Part shown: positions 23,629-31,442 of the stretch, piece by piece
How positions within the stretch are numbered: the stretch's first letter is position 1
How the letters are laid out: each line of letters opens with the position of its first letter
NCBI GenBank assembly: GCA_022827905.1
Contig: JAJEIQ010000054.1
Coordinates: 124,001-188,000 of the forward strand
Reading direction: 5' to 3'
From: Pseudomonadales bacterium
GTDB taxonomy: Bacteria > Pseudomonadota > Gammaproteobacteria > Pseudomonadales > Azotimanducaceae
DNA: 64,000 bases
Translations under genes and position numbers: made by a program
The notes under the pieces: generated by a model
What the model was told of the DNA's origin: nothing
The model's database searches: none
Seen by the model: only the letters and a program-made list of their open reading frames with translations

Positions 23629-25227
23629 CTACTCGCTCTGAGCCCCTTTCCCTGCATCCCGGACCTCGTAGGCGTCGATCACGCCGGCGCCGATGCTGTC
23701 GCCCCAGACGTTGACGGTGGTGCGGAAGCGGTCGAGCAACCAGTCCACGGCCAGGATCAGGGAGATGCCCTCGATGGGGAGGCCGACGGCGTTGAGGACG
23801 ATGACCATGGTGACCAACCCGGCCTCCGGGATGCCCGCCGCGCCGATGGCGGCCAGCGTGGCGGTGAGGACGATCACCACCTGCTCGCCCAAGCCTAGGG
23901 AAATGGCGTAAACCTGGGCGATGAACATGGCGGCAATGGCTTCGTAAAGGGCGGTGCCGTCCATGTTGATGGTGGCCCCCAACGGCAGCACGAAACTCGA
24001 GGACCGTTCGGAGACGCCGTTTTCCTCGGTCACCCCCTTCATCGTGACGGGCAGCGTGGCGCTCGAGGAGGCGGTCGAGAAGGCGTTGAGCAGCGCCGTC
24101 CCCACCCCGCCCACGTAGGCCACCGGATTGCGCCGGGCAAACAGCATCAGCAGCAATGGCAGCACCACCACCCCGTGCAGGGTGAGGCCGAGCAGGACGG
24201 TGAAGAAGTACTTGCCCACCGCCATCAACTCCGGAAGAAAGCCACTGAAGCCGCCCGCCTCGCCGATTCGCGCTGCGACTAGGCCAAAGATGCCGATCGG
24301 CGCGACGTACATGATCCAGTTCACCAGTTGCATCACGGCGTCATTCAGCGCCGAAATCACGGCGATGGCCGGACGTCCCCGCTCGCCGAGCACGGACAGC
24401 GCCGCGCCAATCAGCAGGGCGAAGAAGATGAGCGGCAAAATGTCGGTCTCCGCCATCGCCTTGAAGACGTTTTCCGGAATCATCCCTTCCTTGCCGGTGC
24501 GCGGGTTGCCGAGGAATACCTCACGGATGGCGCTGCCGATGCCGCGCCCCTCCTTGTCCTTCACCGACGCCGCCATGGGCAGATCGACGGCGATGCCTCG
24601 GCCTGCCGGGTTCAAGTTCAGTTGCGCCCGCATCCCGTCGATCAGCAGCAGCCGCTTTCCCGATTCGGTGGTGAGGTAGTCCGCGTTGGGGGTGGTGAGC
24701 CGCCAGTCGGTCACCGTGACGACGCCATCCTCAATGGCGTGCAGTTGGCCGGTGACGTTCTGGTCGGTCAGCGTGATGGCGTAGGTGTCGTCGTAGCGCT
24801 TGCTTAAATCGCCTTCCAGTTCGACGGTGCGCAGCCCCTCGCCGCCCAGGCGATAGCTCATGGAAGGATGCCGCTCGCCCTGGGAAAGGCCCTCGCCCGG
24901 CGCGACGATGTTGACCAGCACCATGCCAACAACCACCGCGATGCTGGTGGTGGCGATGTAGTAGAGCACCGTGCGCCCGCCGATGGGGCCGAGGCTGCGG
25001 ATGTCGCCCAAGTTGGTGATGCCGACCATGATCGAGAGCATCACCAGCGGCACCACGATCATCTTCAGGGCGTTGAGGAACATCTCGCCCAGAATTTCCG
25101 TCTCCGCCGCCAGCTCGGGCAGGAACCCGCCGGTCAGCGTGGCCAGGATGATGGCCCCCAAAATCGCGTACAGCAGCCAGTGCTTGCTGCCGCCGCTGTC
25201 TTGTTCGCTCATGGCGGAATCGCTCAT
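23629..25227 (-). CDS. DAACS dicarboxylate/amino acid:cation symporter with inserted domain
   Basis: The 532-residue protein is a GltP/DctA-type sodium- or proton-coupled carrier. The hairpin and substrate motifs are present: AFSTASSSATLPVTM (HP1), LPLGATINMDGTALYEA (TM7) and IGAAGIPEAGLVTM (HP2). Between membrane segments, residues about 119-230 are an inserted polar, beta-rich stretch (DTYAITLTDQNVTGQLHAI, then VVTVTDW and KRLLLIDGM) absent from typical bacterial members of about 420 residues. By family topology it should lie outside the membrane on the periplasmic face, where eukaryotic EAATs also carry a loop insertion. Start ATG 25227 (alternative 25212). Confidence 0.93.
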   Translation of the reverse strand: MSDSAMSEQDSGGSKHWLLYAILGAIILATLTGGFLPELAAETEILGEMFLNALKMIVVPLVMLSIMVGITNLGDIRSLGPIGGRTVLYYIATTSIAVVVGMVLVNIVAPGEGLSQGERHPSMSYRLGGEGLRTVELEGDLSKRYDDTYAITLTDQNVTGQLHAIEDGVVTVTDWRLTTPNADYLTTESGKRLLLIDGMRAQLNLNPAGRGIAVDLPMAASVKDKEGRGIGSAIREVFLGNPRTGKEGMIPENVFKAMAETDILPLIFFALLIGAALSVLGERGRPAIAVISALNDAVMQLVNWIMYVAPIGIFGLVAARIGEAGGFSGFLPELMAVGKYFFTVLLGLTLHGVVVLPLLLMLFARRNPVAYVGGVGTALLNAFSTASSSATLPVTMKGVTEENGVSERSSSFVLPLGATINMDGTALYEAIAAMFIAQVYAISLGLGEQVVIVLTATLAAIGAAGIPEAGLVTMVIVLNAVGLPIEGISLILAVDWLLDRFRTTVNVWGDSIGAGVIDAYEVRDAGKGAQSE

Positions 25228-25258
25228 GGCCGGATGTCCCCTCTTCGAGTCGTTGCGT

Positions 25259-27094
25259 TCATTCGACCGTTACGGACTTCGCCAAGTTCCTCGGCTGGTC
25301 CACGTCGGTGCCCTTCAGGACTGCCACATGATAGGCCAGCAATTGCAACGGTGCCGTGTACACGATGGGCGCCAGCATGGGATCGACTTCAGGCAGCCGG
25401 ATCACGGTCATGCCCGAGCCATCCCGGAACGGCGTGGCGGCGTCCGCAAAAACGTAAAGCTCGCCGCCCCGGGCGCGCACCTCCTGAAGATTGGAGCGCA
25501 GCTTCTCCAGCAGCTCGTTGTTCGGTGCCACCGCCACCACCGGCATGTCCTCGTCCACCAATGCCAACGGGCCGTGCTTCAACTCCCCGGCCGGATAGCC
25601 CTCCGCGTGGATGTAGGAGAGCTCCTTGAGCTTCAAGGCGCCCTCCAACGCCACCGGATACATCAAGCCTCGGCCGAGAAACAGGGCGTGGTGGCGATCG
25701 GCGAACTTCTCAGCCAAGGCCGTGATGCGGGCGTCCAGCGCCAAGGCCTGCTCGACCTTGTCCGGCAACTCGCGCAAGTCGGCGATCAATTGCGATTCGA
25801 ACGCCGCGTCCATGCCGTGCCGGCGTCCGAGCACGGCCGTCAGCAGGGCGAGGTTGGCCAACTGGGCGGTGAACGCCTTGGTGGAGGCCACCCCGACTTC
25901 GGTGCCCGCCTGGGTCATCAAGGCCAGGTCCGACTCCCGCACGCAGGAGCTCGTGGGCACGTTGCACAGGGTCAGGGTGGCGAAGTAGCCAATTTGCTTA
26001 GCGATGCGCAGCGCCGCCAAGGTGTCCGCAGTCTCCCCGGACTGGGAGATGGTGACGAACAGGCTGCCCGGCGCGACCACCACGCTGCGATAGCGAAACT
26101 CGCTGGCGATGTCCACTTGGCAGGGGATGCCGACGTGCTCCTCGATCCAGTAGCGGGCGATGCTGGCGGCGTAGAAGCTAGTGCCGCAGGCGACGATGGT
26201 GACGCTCTGCGTTTGATCGAACGCCTCCGCGGCGCGCACGCCGAAGGCGTGCTCCAGCGCCCGCTCACGGCCAATGCGCCCCTCCATGGTGCTGCGCAGT
26301 ACTTGGGGTTGTTCGAAGATCTCCTTTTGCATGTGATGGCGGTAGTTGCCCTTGCTGGTGTCGTCAACGGCGACCTCCACCTTGATGGTTGAGCGGATGA
26401 CCGACTCGTCCTCAAGATTCCACACGGAGATTTCATCGGCTTGGATTTCGACCAGGTCGCCCTCCTCCAGGATGATGAAGCGGTCGGTGACGGCGCGCAG
26501 CGCCAGCACGTCGGAGGCGACGTAGTTCTCGCCGATGCCCTTGCCCACCACCAAGGGGCTGCCCACCCGGGTGGCGACGATGCGGCCGGGGTCGTCGCGC
26601 GCCATGATGGCGAGCGCATAGGAGCCCTCCAGCCGATCCACCGCCGCACGCACGGCGTCAACCAAGGGGCGCCCGCCAGTGCAGTGAAAGTCGATGAGGT
26701 GGGCAATGGCCTCGGAATCCGTCTGCGAGGCGAAGGCGTAGCCCGCCGCCACTAGTTCCGCCCGCAAGACGTCGACGTTTTCGATGATGCCGTTGTGGGC
26801 GATGCAGATTCGCCCGTTCGATTGATGGGGGTGGGCGTTCACTTCGTGGGGCGGCCCGTGGGTGGCCCAGCGGGTGTGGGCGATGCCGGTGCGGCCGGCC
26901 AACGGGGCACCGTCCAGGTCATCGACCAGATCGCGCACCTTGCCGGCCCGGCGGCGCACCTCGACCGTGCCGCTCGCCTGTGCCACGACGCCGACCCCCG
27001 CCGAGTCGTAGCCCCGGTACTCAAGCCGCTGCAGGCCCTCTAGCAGAATGGGAACGACGTTGCGGTCCGCTACCGCGCCAATCAGCCCGCACAT
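25259..27094 (-). CDS. glmS: Glucosamine-6-phosphate synthase GlmS
   Basis: The 611-residue enzyme makes glucosamine-6-phosphate from fructose-6-phosphate and glutamine, the entry step to UDP-GlcNAc for peptidoglycan and LPS. Cys2 after Met1 is the glutaminase nucleophile (MCGLIGA); RLEYRGYDSAGVG and HTRWATHGPPHEVNAHPH are glutaminase motifs. Two SIS domains follow (ACGTSFYAASIAR; SQSGETADTL), and the protein ends PRNLAKSVTVE as in the family. It follows glmU by 13 nt with an AAGGA site. Before the ATG there is only a normal ribosome-binding region, so no glmS ribozyme is present. Confidence 0.97.
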   Translation of the reverse strand: MCGLIGAVADRNVVPILLEGLQRLEYRGYDSAGVGVVAQASGTVEVRRRAGKVRDLVDDLDGAPLAGRTGIAHTRWATHGPPHEVNAHPHQSNGRICIAHNGIIENVDVLRAELVAAGYAFASQTDSEAIAHLIDFHCTGGRPLVDAVRAAVDRLEGSYALAIMARDDPGRIVATRVGSPLVVGKGIGENYVASDVLALRAVTDRFIILEEGDLVEIQADEISVWNLEDESVIRSTIKVEVAVDDTSKGNYRHHMQKEIFEQPQVLRSTMEGRIGRERALEHAFGVRAAEAFDQTQSVTIVACGTSFYAASIARYWIEEHVGIPCQVDIASEFRYRSVVVAPGSLFVTISQSGETADTLAALRIAKQIGYFATLTLCNVPTSSCVRESDLALMTQAGTEVGVASTKAFTAQLANLALLTAVLGRRHGMDAAFESQLIADLRELPDKVEQALALDARITALAEKFADRHHALFLGRGLMYPVALEGALKLKELSYIHAEGYPAGELKHGPLALVDEDMPVVAVAPNNELLEKLRSNLQEVRARGGELYVFADAATPFRDGSGMTVIRLPEVDPMLAPIVYTAPLQLLAYHVAVLKGTDVDQPRNLAKSVTVE

Positions 27095-27107
27095 GGTGGT
27101 TGTTCCT

Positions 27108-28481
27108 TCAATCCCCTTTGCGCCCCGGGCGCTTCCAGCCGGGGATGTTGCGTTGCCGGGCTCGGCCTACTGCAAGTTCCTTTTTACGAACCTGTTTCGT
27201 GATCGTGGAGCCGGCGGCGATGAACGCGCCGGACTCGATGGTCAGGGGTGCGACTAAGGTGGCGTTGGTGCCGATGAACACGTCGTCGCCGACTTCCGTG
27301 CGGTGCTTGTCGGCGCCGTCGTAGTTGCAGGTGACCGCGCCGGCGCCGATGTTGCTGGCCGCGCCGATGTCGGCGTCGCCAAGATAGGCCAGGTGGTTTG
27401 CCTTGACGCCCTTGCCCAAGCGGGCTTTCTTGGTTTCGACGAAATTGCCCACCTTGGCCTCTTCGCCGAGCTCCGTGCCCGGCCGCAGCCGGGCGAACGG
27501 CCCGATGCGGCAACGGGCGCCGATGCGGGCGCCCTCAATGACCGTGTAGGCCTCGACGCGCACATCGTCGCCGATTTCGGCGTCTTCGATCACCGCGCCG
27601 GGTCCGAGATGCACCCGCTCGCCCAGCGTCACGCGCCCTTGCAGAACCACGTTGGCATCGATGAAGCTGTCCTGGCCGACGGTCACGTTGCCGCGAACGT
27701 CGAGGCGGGCGGGGTCCGCCAAGGTCGCGCCGGCCGCCATGAGCCGCTGGGCCTCCCGCCGCTGGAAGATGCGTTCGGCCTCGGCGAGCTGCTCACGATC
27801 GTTTATCCCGAAAATCTCTTCGGCGCTGGCCGCAATGCCTTCAACTGGCGTCCCTTCGGCAATGGCCAACGCCACGAGATCGGTGAGGTAGTACTCGCCT
27901 TGGGCGTTGTCCGCCGTCACTTTTGCCAGCAGGCGGCGCAGCGTGGCGGCGGGCAGCGCCATCAACCCGGCGTTGACCTCGCGGATGGCCCGTTCCCGCT
28001 CGTCGGCATCCTTGAATTCAACGATGCGCTCAATGCGCCCGTCGCCACTCCGCACAATGCGTCCCAATGCCGCCGGATCATCAAGTTCCGCCGTGACCAA
28101 GGCCAAGGCGCCATCGTGGGCGGCATCCACGCCAGCCTGCAACGTGGCTCGGCAAACCAAGGGCACGTCGGCGCACAACACAAGCGCCACCGCTGCCTCA
28201 TCGATCAGGGGCAGCGCTTGGGCCACCGCATGGCCCGTGCCTAGCCGTTCGCTTTGCACGACCCACTGAACAGCGCTTGCGGTGCCGGTCCGAACCGCCT
28301 CCGCGCCGTGGCCGATGACCACCAGCACATCGTCGGGCCCAAGCTCTTGCGCCGTGGAAACAACATGGTCGAGCAGCGTCCTGCCGCCGATTTGGTGCAG
28401 CGCCTTGGGCACCGCCGAGGCCATGCGCTTGCCCTCCCCAGCGGCGAGGACGATGACGGCGAGTGGAGAGCGGGAGGACAT
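27108..28481 (-). CDS. glmU: Bifunctional GlmU (GlcN-1-P acetyltransferase / UDP-GlcNAc pyrophosphorylase)
   Basis: The protein has 457 residues from the ATG at 28481 (MSSRSPLAVIVLAAG); a TTG seven codons upstream is less likely. The N-terminal nucleotidyltransferase has LAAGEGKRM, with Lys where many have Thr, and NAGLMAL. The C-terminal half is a left-handed beta-helix of hexapeptide repeats with the acetyltransferase region GNFVETKKARLGKGVKANHL and YLGDADIG. It acetylates glucosamine-1-phosphate and couples it to UTP. With glmS 13 nt downstream it forms the conserved glmU-glmS pair, which in many relatives directly follows atpC; here about 10 kb intervenes. Confidence 0.96.
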   Translation of the reverse strand: MSSRSPLAVIVLAAGEGKRMASAVPKALHQIGGRTLLDHVVSTAQELGPDDVLVVIGHGAEAVRTGTASAVQWVVQSERLGTGHAVAQALPLIDEAAVALVLCADVPLVCRATLQAGVDAAHDGALALVTAELDDPAALGRIVRSGDGRIERIVEFKDADERERAIREVNAGLMALPAATLRRLLAKVTADNAQGEYYLTDLVALAIAEGTPVEGIAASAEEIFGINDREQLAEAERIFQRREAQRLMAAGATLADPARLDVRGNVTVGQDSFIDANVVLQGRVTLGERVHLGPGAVIEDAEIGDDVRVEAYTVIEGARIGARCRIGPFARLRPGTELGEEAKVGNFVETKKARLGKGVKANHLAYLGDADIGAASNIGAGAVTCNYDGADKHRTEVGDDVFIGTNATLVAPLTIESGAFIAAGSTITKQVRKKELAVGRARQRNIPGWKRPGRKGD

Positions 28482-28523
28482 AGGGGCGATAGCGGGCTGC
28501 AACAGATTTGTGGCGGGAGCTTC

Positions 28524-28529
28524 ATTATA
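28524..28529 (-). promoter_or_regulatory. -10 box of glmU-glmS promoter
   Basis: TATAAT on the minus strand, 42 bp before the glmU ATG at 28481, predicts a leader of about 35 nt. A TTTGTT-like -35 lies some 15 bp upstream, which is slightly close. It lies beside the decayed vapC fragment, so the pair glmU-glmS has its own promoter independent of atp. Confidence 0.55.
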
Positions 28530-28561
28530 GGCGCGTACAGCGAAACAAACCCCGCTCAGTT

Positions 28562-28618
28562 CTATTGCAAGTTGGACGTCAGCGCGACCGGCATTTTGAC
28601 ACCGAGCAGGGCGGTCAG
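28562..28618 (-). pseudogene. Remnant of a vapC (PIN toxin) 5' end
   Basis: Right after the vapB-like gene, in the frame where a partner toxin should begin, the sequence reads CTG then TALLGVKMPVALTSNLQ and a TAG stop. VapC PIN toxins typically start like MTALLDVNVLIAL, with the Asp as an active-site residue. Here the start ATG of the usual ATGA overlap is CTG (CTGA), the catalytic Asp is Gly, and the frame stops after 18 codons. I read it as a decayed toxin start; the rest of the PIN domain is absent. The match is short and made by eye. Confidence 0.5.
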
Positions 28619-28845
28619 GCGTCGTCGTCCCGCAAGGCGTTCACAACGGCGAGCGAGACTGGCCAGACATTGGTGTGCGGCGGCAGAAGCGGAACACCAC
28701 TCCGTTCCGGCGAGTGATCGTGCTTCTTGGCAAGCCCCTGCCGCGCCAAGTCGGACACGACCTTTCCCATCGGCATACCGCGAAGCCGGGCGATTTCCTT
28801 AGCGGCCCTATGGACATCTTCGTCGAGGTTCAGCGTGGTGCGCAT
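28615..28845 (-). CDS. vapB: VapB-family antitoxin, apparently orphan
   Basis: The 76-residue protein begins MRTTLNLDEDVHRAAKEIAR, a ribbon-helix-helix DNA-binding start. It continues LRGMPMGKVVSDLARQGL and ends GVPLLPPHTNVWPVSLAVVN followed by ALRDDD, the toxin-wrapping tail seen in this VapB group. A longer start at 28863 is open. Antitoxins of this type neutralise PIN-domain RNases encoded immediately downstream with an ATGA overlap, but here only an 18-codon remnant follows. Without toxin it may act as a solo repressor, an anti-addiction relic, or be decaying. Confidence 0.8.
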   Translation of the reverse strand: MRTTLNLDEDVHRAAKEIARLRGMPMGKVVSDLARQGLAKKHDHSPERSGVPLLPPHTNVWPVSLAVVNALRDDDA

Positions 28846-28970
28846 GATGGAACGGTTTCGCATCCCGCGTCAGATGTCAACACTCAGGGTCCGCTCAGCT
28901 TCGTTGATCACTGTCCAGTAAGGTGCCCGGAGATCGCTTGCGGGTTGGTCTGAGCGCCTGGTAAGAGGTC

Positions 28971-28976
28971 TATAAT
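28971..28976 (+). promoter_or_regulatory. -10 box (TATAAT) of restriction-modification operon
   Basis: A perfect TATAAT lies 32 bp before the methyltransferase ATG. The -35 is poor: TTGGTC is 20 bp upstream and GTCTGA 17 bp upstream, as is common for regulated R-M promoters. No clear Shine-Dalgarno precedes the ATG at 29009. Confidence 0.5.
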
Positions 28977-29008
28977 CCCCCCAACCAACCCAACACCGCC
29001 GAAACCCC

Positions 29009-30382
29009 ATGCTTTGGGCCGAGTCCAATCCCGCCATTGCCGCCCCTGCAGCCAGCGGCGAAAACAAGCTGCGGCCTGAAGACCGCGCCGTGCATCATTG
29101 GTATCGATTCGTCCTGTCCTTCCCTCCGCACTTGGTGCAGAACTACTTGGATCGATTCGGCATCGAGTCGGGCGACACCGTGCTTGATCCGTTCTGCGGC
29201 ACCGGCACCACCTTGGTGGAGTGCAAGAAGCACGGGGTGGGCAGCGTGGGACTTGAGTCCAATCCCATTGCCCACTTTGCGAGTGCGGTGAAGGTTGACT
29301 GGCACACCAGCGTCAAAACGCTGGTCTCCGAAGCGGAGCAGGTCGCACAAGCGGTAACGAAGGCCCTTGCAAACGAGCAAGTGGAGTGCGAAGGAAGTGC
29401 GCGGTTGCGGGAAGCGGATGGGAAGCCATCGCTCTTCGATGAGGACGCCGCCGCGAATGGCGCGGATGTGAACCTGCGGTGTCTCGAGCCGGAGCGAATG
29501 AAGCTGCTGCTCAAGGATTCCATCAGCCCCCTGCCTTTGCACAAGTCCTTGACGCTGCTTGAGGCCGTCGACGGATGCGTCTCTCCGTCCTTGCGCAAGT
29601 ACGGACGGCTGGCGCTCGCCAACGCCTTGGTGCAGCACATCGGCAACCTGAAATTCGGACCGGAAGTGGGCGTTGGCCGGATTCGGGGGGATGCCCCCGT
29701 CGTTGAGGCTTGGCTGGCCGGCATGAAGACAATCGCCCACGACCTCGCTCAGTTCAGGCACCGAAGCGCCATCGCCTCCCAGGTCATCAAGTCAGACGCC
29801 CGCCGGGCCGGTGAAGCCTTGGCGTCAAGGTCCATCGACGCCGTCATCACCTCGCCGCCCTATCCCAACGAGAAGGACTACACCCGCACAACGCGCTTGG
29901 AATCCGTTGTTCTCGGGCTGGTGCGCAGCCGGACCGAGCTGCGTCAACTGAAGCAGGGCTTGGTCCGCTCAAACACCCGCGGCGTGTATGTGGCGGACAC
30001 CGACGATCAAGCCATCGCGGGAAACCAAGCGGTTGACCGCATTGCCGAAGCCATCGAGCAACGGCGCATCGAGTTGGGCAAGACATCGGGATTTGAGCGC
30101 CAGTACGCCCGCGTGACCCGCCTGTACTTCGGCGGCATGGCGCAGCACTTCGCCTCCTTACGCAAGGCCCTCAAGCCCGGCGCGAAGCTCGCCTATGTGG
30201 TGGGCGACCAAGCGTCCTACCTGCGCGTCATGATTCGGACCGGCCAACTGCTGGCCGAAATCGCTGAATCGCTTGGCTACAGAATTCTCGGAATCGACCT
30301 ATTCCGCACCCGACCGTCAACCGTCACAGGGGAGCAGTTGCGGGAGGAAGTGATCGTGATGGAGTGGCCGGGAAGTGAGTGA
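29009..30382 (+). CDS. Type II DNA methyltransferase (TSPPY amino-methyltransferase)
   Basis: The 457-residue SAM-dependent enzyme has the SAM-binding motif I DPFCGTGTTL (60-69) and the catalytic motif IV TSPPYPNEKDY (281-291). TSPPY is typical of N4-cytosine, less often N6-adenine, methylation. The stretch of some 210 residues between motifs probably holds target recognition. A motif such as KPGAKLAYVVGDQ (about 390) follows. It overlaps the next gene, an endonuclease, by 8 nt, which marks a restriction-modification pair: this protein shields host sites. The recognition sequence cannot be inferred. Confidence 0.9.
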   Translation: MLWAESNPAIAAPAASGENKLRPEDRAVHHWYRFVLSFPPHLVQNYLDRFGIESGDTVLDPFCGTGTTLVECKKHGVGSVGLESNPIAHFASAVKVDWHTSVKTLVSEAEQVAQAVTKALANEQVECEGSARLREADGKPSLFDEDAAANGADVNLRCLEPERMKLLLKDSISPLPLHKSLTLLEAVDGCVSPSLRKYGRLALANALVQHIGNLKFGPEVGVGRIRGDAPVVEAWLAGMKTIAHDLAQFRHRSAIASQVIKSDARRAGEALASRSIDAVITSPPYPNEKDYTRTTRLESVVLGLVRSRTELRQLKQGLVRSNTRGVYVADTDDQAIAGNQAVDRIAEAIEQRRIELGKTSGFERQYARVTRLYFGGMAQHFASLRKALKPGAKLAYVVGDQASYLRVMIRTGQLLAEIAESLGYRILGIDLFRTRPSTVTGEQLREEVIVMEWPGSE

Positions 30383-31196
30383 GAAGGCCACGCCATCAGC
30401 GGGAGCGCCGAAGTCCAACCGCTATAAGGCTCTGATCGAGAAGATTTTTTTGGATCGTTACACAAGTGGCGCAGTGGAGGTTCCCTTCGAACGAAGCGAC
30501 ATCGAAGATGCGGCAAGAGCTCTGGGCGTCCCATTGCCGAAAAACATCGGCGACCTGGTGTATTCATTCCGCTACAGAACACCAATGCCCGAGTCCATAT
30601 TGGCAACCCAAACAAAAGGCCGGGAGTGGGTGATCGAAGGCGCTGGCCGAGCGAAGTATCTCTTCAGACTGGCGCAAGTCAGCCGCATCGTCCCCAACCC
30701 CGACTTAGTGACCGTCAAGCTGCCTGATGCCACACCTGAGATTGTGTCAGCGTATTCCTTGTCTGACGAGCAAGCCCTGCTTGCCAAAGTTCGATACAAC
30801 CGCCTGATCGACGTGTTTCTAGGCGTTGCTGCCTACTCGCTTCAGAACCATCTGCGCACCACTGTTGCGCATGTCGGTCAGCTTGAAATTGACGAAATCT
30901 ATGTGGGCGTCGATCGTCAAGGTCGGCAGTATGTGATGCCGGTGCAAGCCAAGGGCGGCTCTGATCGCTTGTCGATCGTTCAGACAAAGCAGGACATAGC
31001 CTGTTGTGCGGAGCGGTTTCCCCACCTCATTTGCCGTCCGATCTCAACGCAATTCATGAGCGGCGACCTCATCGCACTGTTCGAGCTGACCATCGAGGAA
31101 GATGAAGTAAGAGTTGTTGAGGAACGGCACTACCGGCTTGTTCCATCCGAGCAAATCACCGCGGAAGAACTAGCCACCTATGCGAGGCGACTATGA
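30375..31196 (+). CDS. Putative type II restriction endonuclease (PD-(D/E)XK-like, QxK form)
   Basis: The 273-residue protein starts at GTG 30375, inside the end of the methyltransferase. The candidate nuclease core is QLEIDEIYVGVD (169-180) followed by a beta strand QYVMPVQAKGG (186-196). This looks like the D/E...(D/E)xK layout with Gln191 in place of the usual Glu before Lys193. Downstream IVQTKQD and CAERFPHLICRPI resemble conserved parts of stand-alone type II endonucleases paired with this methyltransferase type. The gene is visibly less GC-rich than its neighbours, suggesting horizontal gain. Cleavage activity and site are inference from operon context and motif. Confidence 0.75.
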   Translation: MSEKATPSAGAPKSNRYKALIEKIFLDRYTSGAVEVPFERSDIEDAARALGVPLPKNIGDLVYSFRYRTPMPESILATQTKGREWVIEGAGRAKYLFRLAQVSRIVPNPDLVTVKLPDATPEIVSAYSLSDEQALLAKVRYNRLIDVFLGVAAYSLQNHLRTTVAHVGQLEIDEIYVGVDRQGRQYVMPVQAKGGSDRLSIVQTKQDIACCAERFPHLICRPISTQFMSGDLIALFELTIEEDEVRVVEERHYRLVPSEQITAEELATYARRL

Positions 31197-31384
31197 GAAG
31201 TTCCCCACAGTCTGAGGATGCCAAGGGAGCCAAGCCCGAGTCTTCCTGCCGCCGTCCAATAGAGTGCATTGTGGCGGCAATTCAGCAGGCTTCACTCGAA
31301 GCTGGGATGGATCAGTTGTCCATGAAGGAAATTGACGCTGAAATCCAAGCGGTGCGGAGGGAGCGGCGAAAGCGCCAAAATTGA
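31193..31384 (+). CDS. Small third ORF of R-M operon
   Basis: The 63-residue protein starts in an ATGA overlap with the endonuclease stop. The N-terminal half is polar with no fold I recognise; the C-terminal part (DQLSMKEIDAEIQAVRRERR) is an acidic-then-basic helix like the tails of some small antitoxin-type proteins. It has no helix-turn-helix like usual R-M controller proteins. It may be a remnant of an antitoxin, an inhibitor of the nuclease, or noise kept by overlap. Confidence 0.5.
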   Translation: MRSSPQSEDAKGAKPESSCRRPIECIVAAIQQASLEAGMDQLSMKEIDAEIQAVRRERRKRQN

Positions 31385-31442
31385 CCCAACCGCCGAGTTC
31401 CGCCATATTCGCCAGCTTGTTTATCGCAATCGGGACGACCCT

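Noticed and set aside
20321-23641. An open frame of about 1100 codons antisense to dctP and uvrD
   Set aside because: It runs opposite two well-conserved genes. Long antisense frames are expected in high-GC DNA, and its translation shows no domain motifs, only Gly/Ala/His/Gln-rich low-information sequence.
27095-27107. glmS ribozyme/riboswitch
   Set aside because: Only 13 nt separates glmU and glmS, too short for the ribozyme, and glmS is cotranscribed with glmU.
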